Part shown: positions 10,401 to 21,410 of the stretch, one piece after another | Numbering within the stretch: position 1 is the stretch's first letter | Layout of the letters: each line of letters opens with the position of its first letter | DNA from: Candidatus Sumerlaeia bacterium | Lineage (GTDB): Bacteria > Sumerlaeota > Sumerlaeia > SLMS01 > JAHLLQ01 | Length of the DNA stretch: 64,000 bases | Assembly: GCA_019634695.1 (NCBI GenBank) | Contig: JAHCAW010000016.1 | Location: 1 to 64,000, forward strand | Reading direction: 5' to 3' | Translations under genes and position numbers: made by a program | The notes under the pieces: generated by a model | Database searches by the model: none | Told to the model about the DNA's origin: nothing | The model's input: the letters and a program-made list of their open reading frames with translations, nothing else

Positions 10401-11209
10401 CCGCAGCCGAGGGCGAAGAGGTCACTGCGGCCGGCGACGACGAGGAAGCGGGCGAGGAGCCCGAGGCCTTCGACGAGGCCGCACCGGTCACGACCCCCGA
10501 GGACGACGCGATCACCGACCCGAATACCCTGCGGGCGTTGGTGGCCGACCTGCGCCAGAAGCTTGGCCGCATGGGCGCCGTCAACGAGGCCGCCATCGAG
10601 GAGTACGCCAAGCAGAGCGAGCGACTGGTCTTCCTGGTGACGCAGCGTGACGACATGGTGGTGGCAAAGGAACAGCTCGAGGAGGCGATCCGGCGGATCG
10701 ACGAGACGACCGCGACGCTCTTCACCGAGGCGTACGAAGCGATCCGGTTGAACTTCCAGACCATGTATCGGCGGCTGTTCAACGGCGGCGAGGCGGACCT
10801 GGTTCTCGTCACCGACGAGCGCTACCCCGAGCCGGGAATCGAGATCCACGCCTCGCCCCCGGGCAAGAAGCTGGCCGGCTCGATCACGCTGCTCTCGGGC
10901 GGCGAGAAGGCGCTGACCGCCATCGCGCTGATGTTCGCGATGTTCCAATACCGCCCGTCGCCGATCTGCATCCTGGACGAAATCGACGCCCCGCTCGACG
11001 ACGTCAACGTGGCGCGGCTCTGTCAGGCGCTGCGCGAGTCGGCCGGTGACACCCAGTTCCTCATCATCACGCACAACAAGATCACGATGGGGCTGGCGGA
11101 CACGATCTACGGCGTGACGATGCAGGAGCCGGGCGTGTCCAAGGTGGTCAGCGTGAAGTTCGACGAGGTGGAGGAGCACGGGCTGCTGGAGTCGTCTCCG
11201 GCGGGTTGA
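7439..11209 (+). CDS. smc: Chromosome-segregation ATPase SMC, interrupted by in-frame TAG at codon 55
   Basis: SMC is the long coiled-coil ATPase of the bacterial condensin complex. From ATG 7439 (GAGGGTGG-like site just upstream) the frame encodes 1256 codons: Walker [10 protein letters not shown] (residues 31-39), two long coiled-coil arms, a hinge at about residues 500-640 ([12 protein letters not shown] onward), ABC signature [13 protein letters not shown] and Walker [14 protein letters not shown]. Codon 55 (7601-7603) is TAG, exactly where the family has serine in SPKSLRGG, and the same frame continues on both sides. A gene started at the next ATG (7619) would lack Walker A. This is therefore a nonsense change or a base-calling error. 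An acidic insert lies at about 10378-10527. No scpA or scpB is adjacent. Confidence 0.93.
7601..7603 (+). other. smc: In-frame TAG codon inside smc
   Basis: TAG replaces the serine codon expected in SPKSLRGGRM. One base change (TCG to TAG) explains it and no frameshift is involved. TAG is used as an ordinary stop by at least five genes in this window (rplI, the crotonase gene, the anti-sigma kinase, the Rrf2 gene and the LptF/G-like gene), so general recoding is unlikely. Confidence 0.95.
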
Positions 11210-11231
11210 CCGACAGGCGAGGGCGAGGACG

Positions 11232-13598
11232 ATGTTCTTTCACAAGATGCCGGCACCGGCGAACTTCCACTACCCCGGAAGATTCGCCGGACGCGCGGTG
11301 GATGGTTGTCTGGATCTCGAGTGCGACCGCGGTCGCGTGCGCGTGGAGTTGCTTGCCGACGGTCTGGTGCGCCTGCGCCAGTGCATCGCGGCGGATCATT
11401 CGTTCCACGGCGCCGTCGTCCGGCACGACTGCGCTCCCGCAACCGACGTGCGGTGCGCAGTCGTGGGCGAGCAGGCAACGCTGGAGAGTGAGTCGGTCGC
11501 CGTGCGCGCCAGCCTCGCCGATGGATGCGTCGAGATTCGCCGTGGCGCGCAGGCGGTGCTTCGGACGCTCCCCCGCCCGTTCGGCGTGTCGGGCCGGCGC
11601 CAGATCATCCTGTTCGAGCGCCCCGAGCCCGACGCCGTGATCTACGGCCTCGGCGAGAAGACCGGCGGGCTCGACAAGTCGGGCAAGGCGTACCACTTCT
11701 GGAACGTGGACGTTGTGGCGGACCACCCGCACACGTTCACGAGCGACAACTTCGATCCGTCCTACGTCTCGATCCCCTTCGTCATCGGCAGGAATGCCGA
11801 TGGCTTCTTTGGCGTGTACCTGAACAACACGGGGCACACGTGGCTGCATACGGACCTGCGCCGGAAGAGCGGCGTGTGGTTCGACCACAGTTTCGGCATG
11901 CGGGCCGAGGGCGAGACGTTGTGGGCGGTCGGCGCGGACGAGGGGGCGCTGGACCTGTTCGTGATCCCCGGCCCGACGCTCGCTGACGTGGTGCGGCGAT
12001 TCGCGATGCTGACGGGGCGGCACGAGCCCCCGCCGCGCTGGGCGCTGGGGTATCATCAATGTCGCTGGAGTTACATGAGCACCGACGAGTTGCTCGATGT
12101 CTCACGCCGGCTGGGCGAGGCGCGCATCCCCACCGCCGCCCTGTGGATGGACATCGACTACATGGAGGGCTTCCGGGTCTTCACCTTCGACCCGGAGCGG
12201 TTCGCGCCGGAGAAAAGGCGGGCTGCCTTCGCTGAAATCCACGGGCGGGGCACGCGCCTGGTGACCATCGTGGACCCGGGAGTGAAGGCCGAGCCGGGCT
12301 ATGCAGTCTTTGATGAGGGGATGAAGCGCGACGTCTTCTGCAAGACAGCCGAGGGCGAGCCCTTCATCGGCGTCGTGTGGCCCGGGCGCACGGTGTTCCC
12401 GGACTTCTCGCTGACGGAGGCCCGAACCTTCTGGGGCGAGCACACCGCTCGGCTCCTCGCCGATGGAATCGACGGCATCTGGATCGACATGAACGATCCG
12501 TCGACGGGGCCGATCGACTTCGAGGAGATGCGCTTCCAGCACGGCACCGCCGAGCACGCGGCCTTCCACAACACCTACGCGGACCTGATGGCGCAGGCGA
12601 CGGTTGAGGGCTTCCGCCAGCACGATCCCGACGCGCGCCCGTTCGTCCTGACGCGCTCGGGGTGCACGGGCACGCAACGCCACGCGGCGATCTGGACCGG
12701 CGACAACGCCAGCAACGTCGCCCATCTGGCGCTTTCGATTCCGATGAGCCTGAACCTTGCGCTCTCGGGCGTGTCGTTCAACGGACCCGATGTCGGCGGA
12801 TTCGTTGGCGATGCCGATGAGGACCTGTTTGCGACTTGGTTCCTGGCCGGCTTCCTCTTCCCCTTCCTGCGCAACCACTCCTGCACGGGAACGCGCCGGC
12901 AGGAGCCGTATGCCTACTCCGAGGCGACGACGGAACTGGTCCGCCAGTGCATCAACACGCGCCTGAAGCTGCTGCCGCTAATCGAGACGCTCTTCCATGA
13001 GCACGCACAGCGCGGCGATGCGGTGATGCGGCCGCTGGCGTGGGAGTTCCCGGACGCGGAGTACGGGCGCATCGGCGATCAGTACCTGCTCGGGTCGCAC
13101 GTGATGCTGGCGCCGTTCGTGGACCTGGAGTCCGCCGAGCGCACGGCAGTGCTGCCGCCGGGCTGGTGGTTCGATATGCGGACGGGGCGCTGGATCGAGG
13201 GCGGCCGCACGATCACCGTGCAGCGCGAGGCGAAGCCGGTGCTGTTCGTGCGCGACGGGGCGATCCTACCCTGCCTGCCCGGAACGGACTTCTTCCCCGA
13301 GCCCGCGCACGGCGAGGTCGAACTGCATGTCTTCGCGCATGCAGGGGACGCGGCCGGCACGCTCGTTGAGGACGACGGCGCGACACGGGCGTGGATGCGC
13401 GGCGAGCAGACCGAGCGGCGCTTCTCGTGGAAGGCGGCCGCCCACCAAGCCGATGTCCGGACCGAGACGCTGCGGAACGGCTATGCGGGCGCGGCGCGCA
13501 TCGCGGCGGTGCACTTCTACGGCAAGGCGCCCGCGAAGGCGAAGAAGGGAATCGCCGCGTGGCCGTTCGGTGACTATCCGGTGCACACGATCCGTTGA
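11232..13598 (+). CDS. Glycoside hydrolase family 31 alpha-glucosidase-type enzyme
   Basis: A 788-residue GH31 enzyme; the family retains alpha-glucosidase, alpha-xylosidase and related exo-activities. The N-terminal beta-sandwich (to about residue 250) is followed by the (beta/alpha)8 barrel and C-terminal beta-domains. The nucleophile motif is GIWIDMNDPS with Asp419; the acid/base Asp491 lies in WTGDNASNV. PPRWALGYHQCRWSY at the barrel start is typical. The motif has MND where most members have MNE. No signal peptide is visible, so a cytosolic enzyme acting on imported oligosaccharides is likely. The start ATG 11232 has GAGG eight to ten bases upstream and lies 22 bases after smc, with which it may be co-transcribed. 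Substrate cannot be fixed from sequence. Confidence 0.9.
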   Translation: MFFHKMPAPANFHYPGRFAGRAVDGCLDLECDRGRVRVELLADGLVRLRQCIAADHSFHGAVVRHDCAPATDVRCAVVGEQATLESESVAVRASLADGCVEIRRGAQAVLRTLPRPFGVSGRRQIILFERPEPDAVIYGLGEKTGGLDKSGKAYHFWNVDVVADHPHTFTSDNFDPSYVSIPFVIGRNADGFFGVYLNNTGHTWLHTDLRRKSGVWFDHSFGMRAEGETLWAVGADEGALDLFVIPGPTLADVVRRFAMLTGRHEPPPRWALGYHQCRWSYMSTDELLDVSRRLGEARIPTAALWMDIDYMEGFRVFTFDPERFAPEKRRAAFAEIHGRGTRLVTIVDPGVKAEPGYAVFDEGMKRDVFCKTAEGEPFIGVVWPGRTVFPDFSLTEARTFWGEHTARLLADGIDGIWIDMNDPSTGPIDFEEMRFQHGTAEHAAFHNTYADLMAQATVEGFRQHDPDARPFVLTRSGCTGTQRHAAIWTGDNASNVAHLALSIPMSLNLALSGVSFNGPDVGGFVGDADEDLFATWFLAGFLFPFLRNHSCTGTRRQEPYAYSEATTELVRQCINTRLKLLPLIETLFHEHAQRGDAVMRPLAWEFPDAEYGRIGDQYLLGSHVMLAPFVDLESAERTAVLPPGWWFDMRTGRWIEGGRTITVQREAKPVLFVRDGAILPCLPGTDFFPEPAHGEVELHVFAHAGDAAGTLVEDDGATRAWMRGEQTERRFSWKAAAHQADVRTETLRNGYAGAARIAAVHFYGKAPAKAKKGIAAWPFGDYPVHTIR

Positions 13599-13602
13599 AC
13601 GA

Positions 13603-14169
13603 TCAACCCTCGCGCCAGATCAGCCCACGCGCCTTGGCCATGTAGATGGCCGTCAGCGTGAACCCGTCGGACACGTCGCCCTCCTCGACCATGTTCTCGA
13701 AGTCCGTCCAGTCGACGACGCGGGTGTCGTAGATTTCATTGGCGTCGATGGCGGCGCCGGTGCGCGAGAGCCCACGGGCAAGGAAGACGTGGAAGTGCTC
13801 GTTGCCGAGACCCGGCGCGGGAAAGTAGTCGAGGAGGAACTCGAAGGACTCGGCACGATGGCCGGTTTCCTCCTCGAGCTCGCGTGCGGCGGCGACGAGG
13901 AAGTCCTCGCCCGGTTCGAGCCCGCCCGCAGCGATCTCCCAGCTCCAGCGCTCGCTGCAGTAGCGCCAATGCAGGCCGAGAATGATTCGCCCGTCGTCGC
14001 GCACCGGGATGATCCCGACGCCCTGCCGGGTGTAGTCCACCTTCCAGTGTGTCGCTTCCTTGCCGGTGTGGAAGCGCACCTGGTCCTCGAACAGGCGCAG
14101 GCGCGGCGTCTGGACGACCACGCGGCGCGAGAGGCATTCCGTGGGGCGGAAGTCGTCAGTGGTGGGCAT
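13603..14169 (-). CDS. Nudix hydrolase, ADP-ribose pyrophosphatase type
   Basis: A 188-residue Nudix protein. The Nudix box fits GX5EX7REUXEEXGU in full: GGLEPGE, then DFLVAAA, then RELEEETG. The region before the box (TRQGVGIIPVRDDGRIIL) and the sequence LLDYFPAPGLGNEHFHVFLA after it resemble ADP-ribose/ADP-sugar pyrophosphatases, which clear free ADP-ribose. Start ATG 14169 gives a normal family length; the upstream frame is open but has no reason to be coding. It is convergent with the GH31 gene, leaving four bases between stops, and divergent from alaS across a 175-base spacer. Confidence 0.85.
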   Translation of the reverse strand: MPTTDDFRPTECLSRRVVVQTPRLRLFEDQVRFHTGKEATHWKVDYTRQGVGIIPVRDDGRIILGLHWRYCSERWSWEIAAGGLEPGEDFLVAAARELEEETGHRAESFEFLLDYFPAPGLGNEHFHVFLARGLSRTGAAIDANEIYDTRVVDWTDFENMVEEGDVSDGFTLTAIYMAKARGLIWREG

Positions 14170-14246
14170 GAGGGAGAAGTCCTTGCGTAAAGCTGAGAGC
14201 GGATAACGGCGGCATGGTCGCGGGCCCGCTCGAACGCGCCGCCTTT

Positions 14247-14309
14247 CCCCTTGCGAGTACGGGGCGCGCTCCCCCATTTGTCCCGCCCCCGCGGCGGCAC
14301 CGCAAGGGG
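14247..14309 (+). promoter_or_regulatory. Inverted repeat in the alaS leader
   Basis: CCCCTTGCG (14247-14255) and CGCAAGGGG (14301-14309) are perfect inverted copies 45 bases apart. Between them GGGG (14261-14264) can pair with CCCC (14271-14274). The structure ends about 35 bases before the alaS start, so it could be a leader RNA stem for alaS or an operator in the shared Nudix/alaS promoter region. No function is established. Confidence 0.35.
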
Positions 14310-14344
14310 TTATCGTTCGATTCCTCAAGGGTTTTAGTGCGATC

Positions 14345-17113
14345 ATGAGCCTGTCCGGATGCGACCTGCGACGCGAGTTCCTGCACTTCTTCGAGCACCT
14401 GGACGGGGCCGCCCATCAACTGGTCACCCCCGCTCCCCTGATCCCGCCCGACGACCCCACCCTGCTGTTCACCAGCGCCGGCATGGTGCAGTTCAAGCGC
14501 TTCTACAGCGGCGAGATCGACCCGCTCCCCTACTCGCGCTCGACGACCTGCCAGCCCTGCCTGCGCGCCGGCGGCAAGGGCAGCGACCTCGAAAACGTCG
14601 GAAAGACGCTGCGCCACCACACGCTCTTCGAGATGCTGGGCAACTTCAGCTTCGGCGACTACTTCAAGCGTGAGGCAATCCGCTGGGCCTGGCAGTTCGT
14701 CACCGAGAAGATGAAGCTGCCCAAGGAGCGGCTCTTCCCGACGATCTTCGAGGAGGACGACGAGGCCGAACGCCTGTGGCGCGAGGAGACGGACTGTCAC
14801 TACACGCCGGTGCGCCTGGACGCGAAGCAGAACTTCTGGGGACCGGCCGGCGACACGGGCGCCTGCGGCCCGTGCAGCGAGTTGTGCTTCTTCATGGGCA
14901 GCGCGGAGGAACTGCGCGAAATCCAGAACCAGTTGCGCGCCAGCGAGGCGGCCTACATGCCGACGCTCGCCCGCCGCATCGACGAGGAAGGCGACCTCTT
15001 CCTCGAAATCTGGAACATGGTCTTCCCGCAGTTCGACCAACAGCGCGACGGCAGCCGCCCGATCCTGAAGAATCGCGGCATCGACACGGGCGCCGGACTC
15101 GAGCGCATGACGACCGCGCTGATGTGGCTCGAAGGCAAGGCCTCGACCCCCTACGAGACCGACCTGTTGCAGCCGATCGTGCAGGTGGCCGCGGCGCGGC
15201 TCGGCGTGAAGTATCTCAAAGTGCTCGACGCGGGCGGCGACGACGCGGAAGCGACCCGCGTGCGCCTGGCCGTCAACGCGATCTCGGACCACGCGCGGGC
15301 GCTGACCTTCTGCCTGGCCGAGGGCATGTCGCCGGGCAACGTCGGACGCGGATACGTCCTGCGCCGCATCCAGCGCCGGGCCCTGCGCTTTGCCTCCCTG
15401 CTCGGCAAGGACGAACCCTTCATGGCCGACCTCGTGGACCCCGTCATCGAGGCGATGGGCGCCACCTACCCGCACCTGGCCAAGCAACGCGACTACATCC
15501 GCAAGGCGCTGCGCATCGAGGAGGAGTCGTTTCTCAAGACGCGCAACCGCGGCATGAAGCTGCTCGACGAACTAATCGAGCAGGCGGCCGACCGCGGCGA
15601 CCGCACGATCCCGGGCCCCGAGGCGTTCAAGTTGTGGGACACCTACGGCTTCCCGCTCGACCTGACGCGCGAAATCGCCGCCGACCATGACATCGGCATC
15701 GACCAGCCGGGCTACGACGCCGCGCTCGAGGAGCAGAAGGCGCGCGGCCGGGCAAGCTGGCAGGGCGCGCAACTGGGCAAGGAGGCCGAACTGGCCGAAC
15801 AGATCGCCGAGCGCCACGGCCAGACGCAGTTCACCGGCTACGGAAAGACTGAGGACTCGGCGCGCGTGCTGGCGCTGATCGCCGACGGCGCGCTCGTGGA
15901 GCGCATCGAGTCGGGCATGCGCGCGACGGTGGTGCTGGACCGCACGCCGTTCTATGCGGAATCGGGCGGACAGGTGGGCGACACCGGCCAGTTGATCGGC
16001 GCGGGCGATTGCGTCTTCGAGGTGCTGGACACGCAGAAGACCGCGACGGGCATCTACCTGCACTGGGGCGAGGTGCAGACGGGCGCGCTGGGCAACGGGG
16101 AATCGGTCGAGGCGCGGGTGGATGCGCCGCGGCGTCTGGCGATTCGCCGCAATCACAGCACGACTCATCTGCTGCAGGCCGCGCTGCGGCGTCACGTCGG
16201 ACCGCACGTGGCCCAGCAGGGCTCGTGGGTCGGGCCGGAGAGCCTGCGGTTTGACTTCACCAATCCCGAGGCCGTGCCGGCCGAGGCGTTGCGCCGCGTG
16301 CAGGAAGAGGTCAATCGCCTGATTCTGGCGGACCTGCCGGTGAGCACCGAGGTGCTGGCGCTCGACGAGGCCCGCAAGCGCGGGGCCATCGCGCCGTTCG
16401 GCGAGAAGTACGGCCCGACCGTGCGCGTGGTGGCGATGGGAGAGCCGGGCGCACTTGCCTCGATCGAGTTCTGCGGCGGCACGCACCTGGAGCGCACGGG
16501 TCAGGCGGCCCGCTTCCGCATCGTGTCCGAGGGTTCGATTGCCTCGGGCGTTCGTCGCATCGAGGCCGTGACGGGCGAGCGCGCGGCGAGCCTGGAAATC
16601 GACGAGCAGTACAACGTCGTGCAACCGTTGCAGGCGGTGCTGGCGAGCAAGGGCGAGGCGCTGGTCGAGCGCGTGCAGCACCTGAATCAGCGGATCCGCC
16701 AGCTTGAGAAGGATCTGGCGCGCGAGCGTCAGAAGGCCGCGCTGTCGAATCTGGACCAGATGGCGGCGGGAGCGGTCGAGGTCGGTGGAGCCCGTTTGGT
16801 GGCGGTGCTGCTCGATGGCCTTTCGGCGAATGACCTGCGGGCACTGGCGACGAGCCTGCGCGAGAAGCTAGGCCCGAAGGGCGTGGCCGTGGCGGCGACG
16901 GTGACGGACGGCAAGGTGTCGCTGGTGGCCTCGGTCGGCGAGGAAGCGCGGGGGCAGTTCCCCGCGGGCAAGGTGGTCAACGCACTGGCCGAGCCGCTGG
17001 GCGGCAAGGGCGGCGGCAAGCCGGACCTGGCGCAGGCCGGGGCCCGCGAAGCGTCGCGCGCAGGCGAGATCATCGGCCGGGCCGCCGAGCTTGTCGGGGC
17101 GCTGGCCGGCTGA
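14345..17113 (+). CDS. alaS: Alanyl-tRNA synthetase
   Basis: AlaRS charges tRNA-Ala in the cytosol. The 922-residue protein has the class II catalytic core at the N-terminus (LLFTSAGMVQFKRFYSG, then CQPCLRAGGKGSDLENVG and HHTLFEMLGNFSFGDYFK), the editing domain with HxxxH in RRNHSTTHLLQAAL and the Cys/His pair of FCGGTHLERTG, and a C-Ala domain (GGKGGGKPDLAQAGAR). It is somewhat longer than typical forms because of extra residues between the core and the editing domain. ATG 14345 is the natural start; its ribosome-binding site is weak. The stop overlaps the start of the next gene by one base (TGATG), so the two are translationally coupled. Confidence 0.97.
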   Translation: MSLSGCDLRREFLHFFEHLDGAAHQLVTPAPLIPPDDPTLLFTSAGMVQFKRFYSGEIDPLPYSRSTTCQPCLRAGGKGSDLENVGKTLRHHTLFEMLGNFSFGDYFKREAIRWAWQFVTEKMKLPKERLFPTIFEEDDEAERLWREETDCHYTPVRLDAKQNFWGPAGDTGACGPCSELCFFMGSAEELREIQNQLRASEAAYMPTLARRIDEEGDLFLEIWNMVFPQFDQQRDGSRPILKNRGIDTGAGLERMTTALMWLEGKASTPYETDLLQPIVQVAAARLGVKYLKVLDAGGDDAEATRVRLAVNAISDHARALTFCLAEGMSPGNVGRGYVLRRIQRRALRFASLLGKDEPFMADLVDPVIEAMGATYPHLAKQRDYIRKALRIEEESFLKTRNRGMKLLDELIEQAADRGDRTIPGPEAFKLWDTYGFPLDLTREIAADHDIGIDQPGYDAALEEQKARGRASWQGAQLGKEAELAEQIAERHGQTQFTGYGKTEDSARVLALIADGALVERIESGMRATVVLDRTPFYAESGGQVGDTGQLIGAGDCVFEVLDTQKTATGIYLHWGEVQTGALGNGESVEARVDAPRRLAIRRNHSTTHLLQAALRRHVGPHVAQQGSWVGPESLRFDFTNPEAVPAEALRRVQEEVNRLILADLPVSTEVLALDEARKRGAIAPFGEKYGPTVRVVAMGEPGALASIEFCGGTHLERTGQAARFRIVSEGSIASGVRRIEAVTGERAASLEIDEQYNVVQPLQAVLASKGEALVERVQHLNQRIRQLEKDLARERQKAALSNLDQMAAGAVEVGGARLVAVLLDGLSANDLRALATSLREKLGPKGVAVAATVTDGKVSLVASVGEEARGQFPAGKVVNALAEPLGGKGGGKPDLAQAGAREASRAGEIIGRAAELVGALAG

Positions 17114-17865
17114 TGATTCCGGAGCCCACGCTGGAAGCGGCCGCCGAGTTCTGGTGCGCCTTCCTGGACTGCGAACCCGGCCATCTCGATGGCCGGCAGA
17201 CGGTTGTCGTGCCGCGGCGCACCGATGCCGGCGAGCCGAACGTGCTCTTCCTCTTCCGGCGCGGCGAGGCGTTGGTGGTAACGGTGATGAGCCCGGACCC
17301 GGCCGTGTTCGTGGAGATGATGCTGGACTTGGGCGAGCGGTTGCCGCCGGCAGAGGTGTTCGACCGGGCAACGCTGCGCTTCGCGTTCGGTGACCGGATT
17401 GCGCGAGTGAGCGGCCCGGCCCGGGTGGCGCTGCTGGCGAAGGAACCGACGGCACCACAGGACGAGCGCGCGCGGCGGTTGCAGCCCGCCAAGCGGGAGG
17501 ATGCCGAGGCGCTGCGCCGGCTGTTCGGGGCGGCGGAGATCGGCGAGTGGGAGGCCGGGGGCGTGGACTTCGACTACCCGCTGGTTGTGGGCGTCGAGGA
17601 GTCGGGGGAACTGGTGGCGGCGGCGAGTGCGGGTTGCTGGTCGGCGCGACTGATGCAGGCCGGGGTGTTTGCGCATCCGGCCCATCGCGGGACAGGCAAC
17701 GCGCGGGCGGCTCTGGGGGAGCTGTGCCGGATGGCGATTGCCGAGGGACGTTGCGTGCAGGCCCGGACGGACCTCGGGGATGCGCGCGCGAATGCACTGC
17801 TCGATGGGCTTGGCTTCGAGACTTATGCAGAGACGCTGGTGGTGACGCTTGAAGCGATGGCTTGA
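17113..17865 (+). CDS. GNAT-family N-acetyltransferase
   Basis: A 250-residue protein whose C-terminal half (about residues 115-250) is a GNAT acyltransferase: the acetyl-CoA loop is VFAHPAHRGTGNARAAL, and the last strand region reads ARANALLDGLGFETYAETL. The N-terminal 110 residues look like a degenerate second alpha/beta lobe and were not recognised. The ATG overlaps the alaS stop by one base, so expression is tied to alaS. The acceptor (small amine, antibiotic, or protein N-terminus) cannot be inferred; the link to alaS may be only transcriptional. Confidence 0.75.
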   Translation: MIPEPTLEAAAEFWCAFLDCEPGHLDGRQTVVVPRRTDAGEPNVLFLFRRGEALVVTVMSPDPAVFVEMMLDLGERLPPAEVFDRATLRFAFGDRIARVSGPARVALLAKEPTAPQDERARRLQPAKREDAEALRRLFGAAEIGEWEAGGVDFDYPLVVGVEESGELVAAASAGCWSARLMQAGVFAHPAHRGTGNARAALGELCRMAIAEGRCVQARTDLGDARANALLDGLGFETYAETLVVTLEAMA

Positions 17866-17943
17866 AATGCATCGCGTGTCGTCCACCGAAGATCGGCTGA
17901 TTGCGGGCAGGAATTCCTAACCACGAATTGCGCACTCTCGCAC

Positions 17944-17972
17944 TTGACTTCGCGGGGCACCGGGCGTAGTGA
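17944..17972 (+). promoter_or_regulatory. Possible weak promoter upstream of pyrG
   Basis: TTGACT (17944-17949) is separated by 17 bases from TAGTGA (17967-17972), 58 bases before the pyrG start. The -35 matches well but the -10 matches poorly, so this is only a candidate. Confidence 0.25.
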
Positions 17973-18018
17973 AAGACTCCCGAGTTCCGCGTTTGCCGGG
18001 GGCGGCGCGACACCCTGA

Positions 18019-19671
<1,653 letters not shown>

Positions 19672-19751
19672 GGCGAAGGGCCGATTAGCCCTCCATCCCG
19701 TGCCCGTCATTGCTCTTGTCCCGCCGGCAGGAGGGGCCGAATCGTCTGCGC

Positions 19752-21305
19752 ATGAGTGCCTCGGACCTGTTGGTGATCGGCAGCGGAGTGGCGGGCTGCA
19801 CGGCGGCGTTGGTGGCCGCCGACGCGGGGTTGGACGTCACGCTGGTCACGAATTCGGGCAGCACCGAAAAGGGCTCGAACACGAGCTGGGCGCAGGGCGG
19901 AATCATCTACACGTCGCCGCAGGATTCTCCGGGCCTGCTGGTGCGGGACATTCTGGCGGCGGGCGACGGTGTGGCCTGGGAGCCGGCGGCGCGCCTGCTG
20001 GCCGAGCAGGGGCCAAGGCTGATCGAGTCGCTGCTGATGGAGCGCTGCGGCATCGCCTTTGACCGGCGCGACGACGGCAGTCTGGACCTGACGGAAGAAG
20101 GCGCCCACAGCCTGCCGCGCATCGTCCATGTCGGCGACCACACGGGCAAAGCGATCGCCGAGGGGCTGGGCCGGGTGGTCGCCGAGCATCCGCGCATCCG
20201 ACTGGCCCCCAACGCCACCGCCGTCGACCTGATCCTGAGCAGCTATCACACCGTTCATCCGTCGGATGTCTACAAGCCGTCGCAATGCCTCGGGGCGTAC
20301 GTGCTGGACCAGGAGAGCGGGCGGATCGAGCCGCTGGTGGCGCGCGAGACGGTGCTGGCGACGGGTGGGCTGGGGCAGATTTACCTGCACACGACGAACC
20401 CGCGGCGCTCGCGCGGCGACGGGCTCGCGATGGCCTATCGCGCGGGCGCGCGGGTCATCAATCTCGAGTACGTGCAGTTCCATCCGACGGCGTTCTACCA
20501 TCGCGTGGCGCCGCGATTCCTGATGAGCGAATCGCTGCGGGGCGAAGGCGCGCGGCTGGTGAACGCGGCGGGCGAGGAGTTCGCGCGCAAGTACCACGAG
20601 CTGGGGGCGTTGGCGCCGCGCGACATCGTGGCACGGGCCATTCACGAGGAGATGCTCCAGACCGGCGAGCCCTGCATGTATCTGGACATCACGCACAAGG
20701 ATGCGGACTGGGTGCGCGGGCGCTTCCCGATGATCCGGCGGTTCCTGCTCGAGTGGGGCATCGACATCGCCCGCGATCCGATTCCGGTGGTGCCCGCGGC
20801 ACATTACTCGTGCGGCGGCGTTGCCGTGGACGATTGCGGGCGGACGAACCTGCCGGGTCTGCGGGCCGTGGGCGAGGTAGCCTGCTCCGGCCTGCACGGG
20901 GCAAACCGGCTGGCGAGCACCTCGCTGCTCGAGGGACTCGTGTGGGGAGCCAACGCGGCGCGTGACGTGGCCCGCGCGGTCGAGGCCCCGCGGCCGAATC
21001 CCGCCGACGTGGCGCCATGGGTGATGGAGACGGAGGAAGTGGACCCGGCGCTGCTCAAGCAGGACTGGATGACGATCCGCCAGACGATGTGGAACTATGT
21101 GGGGCTGGTGCGAACGGAGCGCCGCATGAGCCGGGCGCTGCGCATCCTGCGGGGCCTGCAGTACGACGTGGAGACCTTCTACCGGCGAGCCGCGCTGACG
21201 GACGAGCTGATCGGGCTGCGCAATGGCGCGCAGACGGCACTCGCCCTGATCCACGCGGCGCTGCGCAATCGCCAGAGCCGGGGCACGCACTACCGGGTGG
21301 ACTGA
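19752..21305 (+). CDS. nadB: L-aspartate oxidase
   Basis: NadB oxidises L-aspartate to iminoaspartate, the first step of de novo NAD synthesis. The 517-residue flavoprotein has the FAD dinucleotide motif VIGSGVAGCTAAL at the N-terminus, the quinolinate-pathway segment NTSWAQGGI, the substrate loop QFHPTAFYH, and the C-terminal FAD segment GEVACSGLHGANRLASTSLL. ATG 19752 is chosen because it fits the conserved N-terminus; a good AGGAGG (19729-19734) lies 17 bases upstream, which is far, and TTG 19710 is a weaker in-frame option. nadA and nadC are not adjacent, but nadE is in this window. It follows pyrG after 80 bases. Confidence 0.95.
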   Translation: MSASDLLVIGSGVAGCTAALVAADAGLDVTLVTNSGSTEKGSNTSWAQGGIIYTSPQDSPGLLVRDILAAGDGVAWEPAARLLAEQGPRLIESLLMERCGIAFDRRDDGSLDLTEEGAHSLPRIVHVGDHTGKAIAEGLGRVVAEHPRIRLAPNATAVDLILSSYHTVHPSDVYKPSQCLGAYVLDQESGRIEPLVARETVLATGGLGQIYLHTTNPRRSRGDGLAMAYRAGARVINLEYVQFHPTAFYHRVAPRFLMSESLRGEGARLVNAAGEEFARKYHELGALAPRDIVARAIHEEMLQTGEPCMYLDITHKDADWVRGRFPMIRRFLLEWGIDIARDPIPVVPAAHYSCGGVAVDDCGRTNLPGLRAVGEVACSGLHGANRLASTSLLEGLVWGANAARDVARAVEAPRPNPADVAPWVMETEEVDPALLKQDWMTIRQTMWNYVGLVRTERRMSRALRILRGLQYDVETFYRRAALTDELIGLRNGAQTALALIHAALRNRQSRGTHYRVD

Positions 21306-21410
21306 CCCCGCACGCCCACACACTCGTTTTTCCGTTCGACGCGGGCCGCTATTCGATTGCGTTTCGGTCCCGGGAAGCGTACCCCTCGGGGCAGGAGGAG
21401 CGTGGCCGTG

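Noticed and set aside
14300..14310. GGCACCGC near the alaS start, resembling the T-box core sequence
   Set aside because: The full T-box core (UGGNACCGCG) is not met, the base pairing with the tRNA end would be lost, and there is too little leader for the specifier stem. Better explained as part of the inverted repeat.
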